Source: GCA-2731375 sp964590195 (GTDB taxonomy: Bacteria > Pseudomonadota > Alphaproteobacteria > GCA-2731375). Taken from it: DNA of 64,000 bases. Under the pieces are notes generated by a model. The model ran no database searches, was not told the origin of the DNA, and was given only the letters and a program-made list of their open reading frames with translations. Shown one piece after another: positions 32,211 through 39,914 of this stretch (positions are counted from its first letter, which is position 1; the number at the start of each line of letters is the position of its first letter). Position numbers and translations under genes: made by a program. Location of the stretch: NCBI GenBank assembly GCA_964590195.1, contig CAZPWJ010000005.1, forward strand, positions 1-64,000. Reading direction: 5' to 3'.

Positions 32211-32533
32211 GGGCCGGTTTCCAGCTTCAGCCGGCCCAATTGCTCGCCATTCTTGGCATCGAGCACCAGGACGGATTGGCTGCCGTCGTCATGACGGAGG
32301 CCCAGGTAAAGCTTGCCGCCATCAGCGCTCAGGTTGATCAGGCTGTCGCCGGGCGCCAATTGCACCGGCACATCGCCGATTTTCGCTGCTATCGCCTCAC
32401 TTTGTTCGGTCAATTCCTTGGAGGTTTTGGCGATGCCGACCACCAGCAAAATCAAGCCGATAACCAACAAAGTGGTCATTACGCCAACGAGAAGCTTGAG
32501 CCGGGTGCTATTCTCGGTCCAGTGTTGGGTCAT
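32207..32533 (-). CDS. DUF6476-like single-pass membrane protein
   Basis: A 108-residue protein with one membrane helix (about 14-35, LLVGVMTTLLVIGLILLVVG) and a C-terminal periplasmic part that could form beta strands (LINLSADGGKLYLGLRHDDG; SVLVLDAKNGEQLGRLKL). I associate it with alphaproteobacterial DUF6476 by pattern only. Its start codon ATG overlaps, on the opposite strand, the ATG of rluD in a shared CATG (32,531-32,534). It leads the operon DUF6476-JAMM-threonine aldolase-MBL. Function unknown. Confidence 0.7.
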   Translation of the reverse strand: MTQHWTENSTRLKLLVGVMTTLLVIGLILLVVGIAKTSKELTEQSEAIAAKIGDVPVQLAPGDSLINLSADGGKLYLGLRHDDGSQSVLVLDAKNGEQLGRLKLETGP

Positions 32534-33533
32534 GAGCGAAGATCCGAAAATAGCCGTGCATAAAATTGTGGTTGAGCCCGATCAGGCCCGGCAGCGTCTC
32601 GACCGCCTGCTCTCTCTGGCCATCGAGGGGCTTTCGCGCATGCGCATCAAAGCCCTGATCGAAGCCGGCCATGTCTCGATCGAGCAAACAGACGACAGAC
32701 GGACGGTAACCGAGGCCTCGTACCGGGTCAAACCCGGCGAGACCATTACCCTCGACATCCCCCCGCCCGAGGACGCCACGCCGCAACCCCAGGCCATGGA
32801 TCTGGATATTTTGTACGAGGACGAACATCTGATCGTGCTCGACAAGCCCGCCGGCCTTGTGGTGCATCCGGCGCCGGGCAATCCTGATCAGACCCTGGTC
32901 AATGCCCTGCTGGCCCATTGCGGCGACAGCCTTTCGGGCGTGGGCGGGGTGCGCCGGCCCGGTATCGTGCACCGCCTGGACAAGGATACCTCCGGCCTGA
33001 TGGTGGCGGCCAAGCATGACGCCGCCCATCTGGGCCTGAGCGAGCTGTTCGCCCGCCATGATATCCAGCGCCGCTACCGCGCGCTGGTTTGGGGCCATGC
33101 CGCGCAAGCAGCCGGCAGGATCGAGGGCAATATCGGCCGCGACCCCAATAACCGCAAAAAAATGGCCATCGTGGATCGCGGCGGCAAACCGGCGGTGACC
33201 CATTATGCCCTGGTGGAAGCTTACGGATTGATCGCCAGCCTGATCGATTGCCGCCTGGAAACCGGCCGTACGCATCAGATCAGGGTGCATATGTCCTCCC
33301 TTGGCCATCCCGTCCTGGGCGATCCGCTATATAGCCGCGCCCGGCGGGGCCGGAGCAGCGATTTGCCCGATGATCTGCGCCAGGCAATCGCCAATTTCAA
33401 ACGTCAGGCCCTGCATGCGGCGGAGTTGGGCTTCCGCCACCCTGTGGATGGCCGGGACTTGAATTTTCAGACCGAGCCACCACATGACATGCAGGCGCTG
33501 TTGGAGCTTTTCCAACAGTTCGGTAATGCCTGA
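32532..33533 (+). CDS. rluD: 23S rRNA pseudouridine synthase of the RluD family
   Basis: A 333-residue pseudouridine synthase that modifies large-subunit rRNA helix 69 in its best-known members. An S4 RNA-binding domain lies at the N-terminus (about 20-80, RLDRLLSLAIEGLSRMRIKALI). The catalytic aspartate is in GIVHRLDKDTSGLMVAA, and ETGRTHQIRVHMSSLGHPVLGDPLY completes the core. The start is taken as MSEDPKIA. The reading frame is open further upstream, but that stretch is the complementary strand of the divergent gene. The ribosome site is weak. rpoH follows 150 bases later, a neighbourhood shared by many alphaproteobacteria. Confidence 0.94.
   Translation: MSEDPKIAVHKIVVEPDQARQRLDRLLSLAIEGLSRMRIKALIEAGHVSIEQTDDRRTVTEASYRVKPGETITLDIPPPEDATPQPQAMDLDILYEDEHLIVLDKPAGLVVHPAPGNPDQTLVNALLAHCGDSLSGVGGVRRPGIVHRLDKDTSGLMVAAKHDAAHLGLSELFARHDIQRRYRALVWGHAAQAAGRIEGNIGRDPNNRKKMAIVDRGGKPAVTHYALVEAYGLIASLIDCRLETGRTHQIRVHMSSLGHPVLGDPLYSRARRGRSSDLPDDLRQAIANFKRQALHAAELGFRHPVDGRDLNFQTEPPHDMQALLELFQQFGNA
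33498..33518 (+). repeat. Perfect 8-bp inverted repeat at the 3' end of rluD
   Basis: CTGTTGGA (33,498-33,505) and TCCAACAG (33,511-33,518) form a perfect stem around a GCTTT loop. It lies inside the last codons of rluD (encoding LLELFQQ), 15 bases before the stop and about 65 before the rpoH promoter. No T-run follows, so it is not a standard terminator. It may protect the 3' end or be a chance result of codon choice. Confidence 0.4.
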
Positions 33534-33582
33534 ATGGAGTGGGGGCGGGTACCGCGATCCAGTGGTATCCGAATGGAATTTC

Positions 33583-33611
33583 TTGACATAACCTTTGTTT
33601 TTCAGTAACAT
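33583..33611 (+). promoter_or_regulatory. Predicted sigma-70 promoter of rpoH
   Basis: A consensus -35 box TTGACA (33,583-33,588) is followed after exactly 17 bases by TAACAT (33,606-33,611) as -10 box. The spacer is AT-rich, unlike the surrounding DNA. Transcription would start near 33,618, giving a leader of about 70 bases before the rpoH ATG at 33,687. This is the clearest promoter in the window. Confidence 0.75.
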
Positions 33612-33686
33612 AACGGCCTGCATCCAATCAGACCGTAACCAGGAATATAAGCAACGCGCCGGCGTGAACGGCGCACGGGTGAAGCA

Positions 33687-34703
33687 ATGGTAGCGAGCAA
33701 GACGAAACCGAAAAGTGCTAAATCCAACGCCAAGAAGGGCTCCAAAGGCGCGTCCGACGCCAAGATGCCGGAAACCGCCGTGATGGAGCCTGCCAAGGCG
33801 GACGCGGCACCGGCAAGCCGCGATGCCGGTCTTGGCCTGCCCCCGGCCCCGACGCCGGAGGCCAGCCTGTCGCGCTATCTGCAGGAAATCCGCAAATATC
33901 CCATGCTGCCCCATGAAGAAGAATACATGCTGGCCCAGGCCTGGCGGGAGCATGATGACCGCGAAGCGGCCCATAAAATGGTGACCTCGCATTTGCGTCT
34001 GGTGGCCAAGATCGCCATGGGTTATCGCGGTTATGGCCTGCCCGTGGCCGAATTGATCGCGGAAGGCAATATCGGCCTGATGCAGGCCGTCAAGCGCTTC
34101 GAGCCGGAGCGCGGTTTCCGCCTTGCCACATATGCGATGTGGTGGATCCGCGCCAATATCCAGGAATACATTCTGCGCTCCTGGTCTCTGGTGAAAATCG
34201 GCACCACGGCGGCGCAGAAAAAGCTGTTTTTCAAGCTGCGCAAACTAAAGGGCCAGATCCAGGCCATTGACGAGGGCGATATGCGCCCCGATCAGGTGGA
34301 GAAGATAGCCACCGCCCTGAACGTGCCGGAAAAAGACGTGGTCTCCATGAACCGCCGCCTGGCCGCCCCCGACAATTCCCTGAACGCGCCTCTGCGGGCC
34401 GAGGGCGAGGGGGAATGGCAGGATTGGCTGGTTGACGAGGGCGTCGATCAGGAAACCGAGCTGGCGGAGTCGGAGGAATTGAGCAAGCGCCGGGCCTTGT
34501 TGATGGGCGCCATGGAGAACCTGAACGAACGCGAGCGCCACATCATTACCGAGCGCCGCCTGACGGACGATCCAAAAACCCTCGAGGAACTGTCCAACGA
34601 TTTCAATATCAGCCGCGAGCGGGTGCGCCAGATCGAAGTGCGGGCGTTCGAAAAGCTGCAAAAGGCCGTGCGCAGGGAAGCGGTGGAACAGCGTTTGGCT
34701 TAG
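33687..34703 (+). CDS. rpoH: RNA polymerase heat-shock sigma factor RpoH with N-terminal extension
   Basis: A 338-residue sigma-32 factor directing heat-shock transcription. Region 2 has ELIAEGNIGLMQAVKRFEP and the aromatic TYAMWWIRANIQEYI. The diagnostic RpoH box QKKLFFKLR is at 177-185. Region 4 carries LEELSNDFNISRERVRQIE. Typical RpoH proteins have 285-300 residues; here about 45-50 extra residues, rich in Lys, Ala and Pro, precede SLSRYLQEIRKYPML. No better start with a ribosome site is seen inside the extension except a possible Met27, so the extra length may be real. A strong promoter lies upstream. Confidence 0.96.
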   Translation: MVASKTKPKSAKSNAKKGSKGASDAKMPETAVMEPAKADAAPASRDAGLGLPPAPTPEASLSRYLQEIRKYPMLPHEEEYMLAQAWREHDDREAAHKMVTSHLRLVAKIAMGYRGYGLPVAELIAEGNIGLMQAVKRFEPERGFRLATYAMWWIRANIQEYILRSWSLVKIGTTAAQKKLFFKLRKLKGQIQAIDEGDMRPDQVEKIATALNVPEKDVVSMNRRLAAPDNSLNAPLRAEGEGEWQDWLVDEGVDQETELAESEELSKRRALLMGAMENLNERERHIITERRLTDDPKTLEELSNDFNISRERVRQIEVRAFEKLQKAVRREAVEQRLA

Positions 34704-34728
34704 GGGCCCAGCTTAAGGCGAGACTGGC

Positions 34729-35613
34729 TTAGGGCCGGCGTCCTTCGAACAGATCGGCATCCGCGCGGATTGCCTCGACAAACCACGTTAAGATCGATTG
34801 CACTTTGGCGGAACCGGCCATGTCCTTGTGCGTTGCCACCCACAGGGATGCGGACAGGGCTTCCGGGAAGGCCTCGGTGCGGATCAAATGGGGCGACGGA
34901 TCGCCCATGCAGCAGGGCAACATGGCCAGCCCGAGCCCGGTTTCCGCCGCATCGCGCAGCCCGACGAAGGAATTGGAGCGCAAGATGATATTGTTGTCCG
35001 GCAGATTTCGCCGCTGCCATTCGCCGACCGTGGTCGAGGTCAAGGGCGCCGCCACGCCCAGCCATCCATGGCCGTCATAGCTGGCCGCCGGGGTTCGCGC
35101 CAAATAGTCCGGCGTGGCATAGACGCGCAAGGAAAGCTCGCAGGCGCGTTCGCCCGCTAGTTCCTCGGACAGGGCCGCCGCCGGGCGGATCGTGATATCA
35201 GCCTCCATATTGGTGAAGTTGACATAGCTATTGGTGATGTTGAGCTCGGCGACGACACCCGGATGCTGCGCCTGAAATGCCGCGACGTAGCCGGTCAACC
35301 CGGCGGCGGCGATGCTGTCGGATGTCGTGACGCGAACGGGACCGTCCAGTTCCAAGCCTTGTTTGGCGATGGCCCTGTCCAGGCCGTTGACTTGATCCTT
35401 GATCTCCCGCAAGGCCGCCAGCAAGGGTTGGCTTTCCGGCTTCAGGACATATCCGCCCGGCGTACGTTCGAACAGCTGTACGCCCTTTTCAGCCTCAAAG
35501 GCGGAAATCCGCCGCATCACCGTGGAATGATTGACTCCAAGCGCCCGCGCCGCGCCGCTTAACGTGCCCATCTCCGCGACCGATAAAACAAAACGTAAAT
35601 CATCCCACGCCAA
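34729..35613 (-). CDS. LysR-family transcriptional regulator
   Basis: A 294-residue LysR-type regulator. The N-terminal winged helix-turn-helix reads AWDDLRFVLSVAEMGTLSGA then ALGVNHSTVMRRISAFE. The effector-binding domain follows, with FERTPGGYVL and later LRSNSFVGLRDAAETGLGLAMLP. The start is set at a TTG, because GCGAGG lies about seven bases upstream and homology begins right after it (TTG-GCG-TGG-GAT-GAT). Longer frames extend into the intergenic region. It is divergent from the cytochrome c' gene, and the gap between them holds several palindromes, so it probably autoregulates and may control cytochrome c'. Confidence 0.92.
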   Translation of the reverse strand: MAWDDLRFVLSVAEMGTLSGAARALGVNHSTVMRRISAFEAEKGVQLFERTPGGYVLKPESQPLLAALREIKDQVNGLDRAIAKQGLELDGPVRVTTSDSIAAAGLTGYVAAFQAQHPGVVAELNITNSYVNFTNMEADITIRPAAALSEELAGERACELSLRVYATPDYLARTPAASYDGHGWLGVAAPLTSTTVGEWQRRNLPDNNIILRSNSFVGLRDAAETGLGLAMLPCCMGDPSPHLIRTEAFPEALSASLWVATHKDMAGSAKVQSILTWFVEAIRADADLFEGRRP

Positions 35614-35640
35614 TAAAAGCCTCGCTTTATCAAAGTGCTT

Positions 35641-35687
35641 TGCAAATTTGCACAGATGACCGTGCGAATATTCCGAATGGTACCATT
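35641..35687. promoter_or_regulatory. Cluster of palindromes, candidate LysR operator region
   Basis: Three perfect palindromes lie within 47 bases between the LysR gene and cytochrome c': TGCAAATTTGCA (35,641-35,652), GAATATTC (35,666-35,673) and AATGGTACCATT (35,676-35,687). LysR regulators bind dyad sites in such divergent regions. The third palindrome abuts the predicted -35 box of the cytochrome gene, a position suited to activation or repression. Confidence 0.5.
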
Positions 35688-35688
35688 T

Positions 35689-35717
35689 TTGCGCACAGCG
35701 TAAACTGTAATGATAAT
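35689..35717 (+). promoter_or_regulatory. Predicted promoter of the cytochrome c' gene
   Basis: TTGCGC (35,689-35,694) and GATAAT (35,712-35,717) are separated by 17 bases and resemble sigma-70 boxes. The start point would fall near 35,724, about 24 bases before the ATG. The -35 box is imperfect, consistent with dependence on an activator such as the divergent LysR protein. Confidence 0.5.
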
Positions 35718-35747
35718 GAGGTATTTGCAATAAACACAGGGGTGGAT

Positions 35748-36227
35748 ATGGGGATGTTGAAATTACTCAGGAATATGGTGATCGCGATGGCCATCGCGGC
35801 GGTACCGATGGCGGTCGTGCAGGCAGGGCCCATGGACAAGGCGGTCGGGGCCCGCAAGGCCGATATGAAGCTCCGGTCATTCTACATGGGCCAATTGGGC
35901 GGTATGGCAAAAGGCAAAATCGCCTATGACGCCAAGGTGGCCCAGGGGGCGGCGAACAGCCTGTTGGCGCTGACCAAAATTGATGGCTCGAAGATGTGGC
36001 CAAAAGGTTCGGGCAACGACATGCTGGGCACCAAGACCCGCGCTTTGCCGAAAATCTGGAGCACCTATCCCGAGATCGCCGGCAAGGGTAAGGCCTACAA
36101 GATGGCGTTGGAAAATCTGGTCAAGGTGGCCGGTTCCGGCCTGGACGGCCTGAAGGGCGCCATCGGGCCGGTGGGTAAGGGCTGCGGCGGCTGCCACAAA
36201 CCGTTCCGCGCCGAGAAGAAGAAATAG
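35748..36227 (+). CDS. Periplasmic cytochrome c'
   Basis: A 159-residue precursor with a signal peptide (MLKLLRNMVIAMAIAAVPMA, cleavage probably after VQA). The mature part is a four-helix-bundle class II c-type cytochrome. The single haem motif CGGCH is near the C-terminus (Cys146, Cys149, His150), as expected for cytochrome c', followed by a Lys-rich end. These proteins bind NO and may protect against nitrosative stress, which fits an organism with nirS. The start has GGGGTGG just upstream; a second Met two codons later is also possible. It is transcribed divergently from a LysR regulator and followed by a terminator-like hairpin. Confidence 0.88.
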   Translation: MGMLKLLRNMVIAMAIAAVPMAVVQAGPMDKAVGARKADMKLRSFYMGQLGGMAKGKIAYDAKVAQGAANSLLALTKIDGSKMWPKGSGNDMLGTKTRALPKIWSTYPEIAGKGKAYKMALENLVKVAGSGLDGLKGAIGPVGKGCGGCHKPFRAEKKK

Positions 36228-36268
36228 CGCGACGATAAGAGTTCCAGTCTCAACCTGGATCAAAACGG

Positions 36269-36301
36269 CGCTCCCGTGCTTCCCATTGGAAGGTGGGAGC
36301 G
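36269..36301. terminator. Terminator-like hairpin between cytochrome c' and the cyclase genes
   Basis: CGCTCCC (36,269-36,275) pairs with GGGAGCG (36,295-36,301), and an inner stem CTTCC/GGAAG (36,279-36,283 with 36,288-36,292) extends the hairpin. A short T-containing tract (GTCGTCGTTTCG) follows on the plus strand and an AAAA on the other side. Lying between convergent genes, it may end transcription from both directions. Confidence 0.6.
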
Positions 36302-36317
36302 TCGTCGTTTCGCGTGC

Positions 36318-38054
36318 TCATTCTTCCGGCAAACCGGCTTGGCGCAGAGCGTCAAGAAAGGGCTCTATATCCTGCCAATATGGCGACACGCGCATGATCT
36401 TGATCGTAATATTGGGGTCCAGGCGGAGGACCTGTTTAATATCTTCGCGCGCTTCATCTATCCGCCCCAACATGACCAACGCTGCCGCGCGCTGGCGATA
36501 GAGGCCGGCGAAATCCGGATTAATCCTGATCGCCTCGTCGGCACCCCTGACAACGTCGTCATAGCGCCCCGCGCCAAAAAGGCCAATGTTATACAGGATC
36601 TGCCAAATGCCCGCGCTTGGGTCGCGTGGGCTCAGGCGCCAAGCCTGATCAAGATGCGTCCGCGCCGCCTCAAAGTCGCCAAGAATTGCCTGATTTCCAC
36701 CCATGAAACCGTGTGCCATGGCGAAATTCGGATTGATCCGCAACGCCTTTTCGTAAGCCCGCGCCGCAGCCTGCATGTCATTTGCCGCAGAACCCTCGAC
36801 CAGTCCTGAAACGACATGAGACAAGGCATCGTCGGGGTCAATCGATACTGCCTGGCGGGCGATCGCGAAGGCCTCGTCTCGGTCGAAAATCGGGTTGTCA
36901 GACCAGCGGAACGTGGAACTGAAAAAAAGTGCAAAAGCGAGCCAGCTATGGGCCTGCGCATTTCGTGGGTCCTGGCGAATTGCGGTGCGCAACAGCGGAA
37001 TCGCCTCTCCTACACCTTCCTTGTCCAGCGCCGCCAATAATGCCCGGGCGCGGAGCAGGCTGTCCCAGGAGGACAATTGTGTTGGCGATAATTTGGCGGA
37101 CCGCTCCGCCTCCGCCTGTACGGAGCGGGGGGCGACGGCACTGACGATGGCCGCGGTGATCTCGTCCTGCAGGGCGAAGATATCAGTCAAATCACCATCG
37201 AACCGGTCCGCCCAAAGATGCGTGTTGGTGGCGCCCTCGATCAACTGCGCGGTGACGCGAACCCGGTTGCCGGCCTTCCTGACACTGCCCTCGACTATAT
37301 AACGCGCGTTCAATTCCCCGGCGACCGCCGTAAGGTCCATTGCCGCGCCCTTGTAGGCAAAGGTCGAGTTGCGCGCGATTACCAGGAATTCACGGAAGCG
37401 GGACAATTCGGTGATGATGTCCTCGGTGATGCCGTCGGCGAAATATTCCTGCTCCGCGTCACCCGACATATTGTCGAACGGCAGCACGGCGATTGAGGGT
37501 TTATCTTGCAGAGGCAGGACTTCGGGTTCGGTCCGCACTGCTTGTTGGGTTGCGCCGGACGGCCAGCGCCAAACCAAAACGGGGCGGGCGATGTTTTTCA
37601 GTTCCTGGGCATCGCCGCCGCCGAACTGCGCCGCCGATTTATTGTCCAGGCTGTTATGCACGGTGTCGGAGATCAGTACTTCGCCGGGCTCCGCCAGCTC
37701 CTGTAATCGCGCGGCGACATTGACGCCGTCGCCAAAAACATCCTCCTCCTCGAACACCACTTCGCCAATATGGATGCCCGTGCGCAGGCGGATGACTTCG
37801 TGCCCGGCCAGGCCCATCTGTACTTGTATGGCGCAGGCAACCGCATCCGAGACGGAGGCGAATTCGACGATCCAGCCATCGCCCATGCGCTTGACCACAT
37901 TGCCGCGATATTCATCGACCACCGGCTCGAACAGATACTTGCGCAGCTGGCGCAGGGCATCAAGCGTAGCGGCCTGATCCTCACCCATCAGCCGCGAATA
38001 TCCGGCCACATCGGCGGCCAGGATGGCGGCGAGTTTGCGGCTTGGTTCGCTCAT
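36318..38054 (-). CDS. Adenylate/guanylate cyclase-TPR protein (downstream paralogue)
   Basis: A 578-residue protein. The N-terminal class III nucleotide cyclase domain (about 5-170) has metal-binding Asp15 in ADVAGYSRL and the second Asp in KRMGDGWIVEF. The transition-state Asn/Arg pair is in FGDGVNVAARL. Then comes a TolB/FlgO-like segment (about 190-320; SIAVLPFDNMSGD, EGSVRKAGNRVRV, HLWADRFDG), and finally TPR repeats (about 360-570). No membrane helix is seen. Such proteins are common in rhizobia-like alphaproteobacteria in large families; ligands and outputs are mostly unknown. Its start overlaps the stop of a paralogue by four bases. Confidence 0.9.
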   Translation of the reverse strand: MSEPSRKLAAILAADVAGYSRLMGEDQAATLDALRQLRKYLFEPVVDEYRGNVVKRMGDGWIVEFASVSDAVACAIQVQMGLAGHEVIRLRTGIHIGEVVFEEEDVFGDGVNVAARLQELAEPGEVLISDTVHNSLDNKSAAQFGGGDAQELKNIARPVLVWRWPSGATQQAVRTEPEVLPLQDKPSIAVLPFDNMSGDAEQEYFADGITEDIITELSRFREFLVIARNSTFAYKGAAMDLTAVAGELNARYIVEGSVRKAGNRVRVTAQLIEGATNTHLWADRFDGDLTDIFALQDEITAAIVSAVAPRSVQAEAERSAKLSPTQLSSWDSLLRARALLAALDKEGVGEAIPLLRTAIRQDPRNAQAHSWLAFALFFSSTFRWSDNPIFDRDEAFAIARQAVSIDPDDALSHVVSGLVEGSAANDMQAAARAYEKALRINPNFAMAHGFMGGNQAILGDFEAARTHLDQAWRLSPRDPSAGIWQILYNIGLFGAGRYDDVVRGADEAIRINPDFAGLYRQRAAALVMLGRIDEAREDIKQVLRLDPNITIKIMRVSPYWQDIEPFLDALRQAGLPEE

Positions 38055-39814
38055 TCTTCCGGTAGTCCCGCTTTCCGCAAGCTATCAATCAGGCTGTTCA
38101 TTGTGTTCGCATGCATGGCGATGAAGGCTTGGCGGATAAATTCAATTGAAAGCGCCGGTTCCAACCGCAGCCCGGTCTCAATCGCTGCGCGGGCCTCGTT
38201 CCCGAGTCCCGCTTCAGCCGAACAGGCGGCAAGATGCATGTAGGCTATGGCGGCACAATCGGGGAACTGGCAGGCCTGCCGGGCCGACTCAACTGCCTCG
38301 GAATGGCGGCCAAGAAAACGAAGGGCGGAGGCCTTGAGCATCAGAAAAGTCCAGCGCATGGGGTCGCGTGGGCTGAGGCGCAAGGCGATGTCATAGTGGG
38401 GCAAGGCGCGTTCAGCCTCGCCGGCGCCATAGTGATGAGCAAAACCGAGGACGAAATGCGCCGTGCCATGATTGGCGTTGATCGCAATCGCTGTCTTTAT
38501 CTCTCTGATTGCCCCATCCACTTCGCCAAACAAGACCTGCACCCGCCCCAGGACATGGTGAGCGACCGCTTCGTTCGGATCAAGAGAGATCGCGCGCTCC
38601 GCCGCCTCCCGTGCCGCCGCCATTGTCCCCTCCCTATCTCCGGCCCGGCCATGAATCACCGAGGCAATAAGCGCGTGCCCCAGATAGGCATGTGCCGCCG
38701 CGAAATCGGAATCCAGGGCGATAGCTTCACGGAATAGACGGACGGCTTCCTCGTGCTCTTCCCTGGTGGTGCGGTAAAAATGTGCTAAACCCCGTTGCAA
38801 ATACTCCCAGGCGTCCAGGCTGCCGGGCGGCTTGCGTCGGGCCCGGTCGCGTTCCTGGCTCAAAATTTCCGGCTCGACCGCCACAACGATTTGCTCGGTT
38901 ATCTGATCCTGAAGGTCAAAAATATCGTCCAAGTTGCCGTCGAAGCGATCAGCCCAAAGATGGTTCCCGCTGGCCGCATCGATCAACTGCGCACTAATGC
39001 GAACACGACTGCCGGCTTTGCGAACACTGCCTTCAACGACATATCGGACGCCCAGATCACGAGCAACCTGAGTAATGTCGACCGCACTCCCTTTGTAAGT
39101 GAACGAAGAATTACGGGCGATGACAAACAATGAGCGAAAGCGGGAGAGCGCTGTAATGACATCCTCGGCAATGCCATCGGCGAAATACTCCTGCTCGGGA
39201 TCGCCGGACATATTGTCGAAAGGGAGCACCGCGATGGATGGTTTGTCGGGCAGCGCCAGCGTCTCGCCGGGCGTTGGATTTAGTGCGGCGGCGGGCGTCC
39301 ATTGCCAGATTTGAACCGGGTGGGCGATATTCTTGAGCTGCCTTTCACCAGCATCGGCAAAGCTCACGTCCAGCCGGTCCCGCACATCCTCATGCACACG
39401 GCGGGAAATGCATATGCCGCCCGGTTCCGACAAGCTTTCCAGGCGGGCCGCGATATTGATGCCGTCGCCGTGAATATCATCGCCATCGATGATGATGTCG
39501 CCCAGATTGATGCCGACGCGAAAGACAATGCGCCGGTCCTCGGCGATATCTGAATTCCGCGCTGTCATGGCGATCTGCACCTGAACCGAACATTGCACCG
39601 CATCGACCACCGAGGGGAATTCCAGCAGCAGGCCGTCGCCCATGGTTTTGACAATGCGGCCACCGTATTCCGTGATCGCCGGGTCGATCAACTCCGCCCG
39701 ATGGGCGCGCAGTGCGGCAAGGGTGCCGGCCTCGTCCATGCCCATAAGGCGCGAATAGCCGGCCACGTCCGCCGCGACAATCGCCGCCAATCTGCGTTGC
39801 GTTCTCCCCTGCAT
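38051..39814 (-). CDS. Adenylate/guanylate cyclase-TPR protein (upstream paralogue)
   Basis: A 587-residue paralogue of the next gene with the same order of domains: class III cyclase (about 8-175, ADVAGYSRLMG, KTMGDGLLLEF, HGDGINIAARLE), TolB/FlgO-like segment (SIAVLPFDNMSGDPEQEYFA; EGSVRKAGSRVRI), and TPR repeats. All catalytic residues visible in the cyclase signature are kept, so cyclic nucleotide synthesis is plausible. The sequences end with almost the same tail (LRKAGLPEE versus LRQAGLPEE). Tandem arrangement with an ATGA overlap points to duplication and joint expression. Confidence 0.9.
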   Translation of the reverse strand: MQGRTQRRLAAIVAADVAGYSRLMGMDEAGTLAALRAHRAELIDPAITEYGGRIVKTMGDGLLLEFPSVVDAVQCSVQVQIAMTARNSDIAEDRRIVFRVGINLGDIIIDGDDIHGDGINIAARLESLSEPGGICISRRVHEDVRDRLDVSFADAGERQLKNIAHPVQIWQWTPAAALNPTPGETLALPDKPSIAVLPFDNMSGDPEQEYFADGIAEDVITALSRFRSLFVIARNSSFTYKGSAVDITQVARDLGVRYVVEGSVRKAGSRVRISAQLIDAASGNHLWADRFDGNLDDIFDLQDQITEQIVVAVEPEILSQERDRARRKPPGSLDAWEYLQRGLAHFYRTTREEHEEAVRLFREAIALDSDFAAAHAYLGHALIASVIHGRAGDREGTMAAAREAAERAISLDPNEAVAHHVLGRVQVLFGEVDGAIREIKTAIAINANHGTAHFVLGFAHHYGAGEAERALPHYDIALRLSPRDPMRWTFLMLKASALRFLGRHSEAVESARQACQFPDCAAIAYMHLAACSAEAGLGNEARAAIETGLRLEPALSIEFIRQAFIAMHANTMNSLIDSLRKAGLPEE

Positions 39815-39914
39815 TGCGAGAGTTTAGCCTAGAAAAATTTACTCGGATATAGCTGCAGCCTTTCGGTTGATTTCAGTCATTGACCTGACGGCCCCCTAAA
39901 TCCGATCATGGGCC

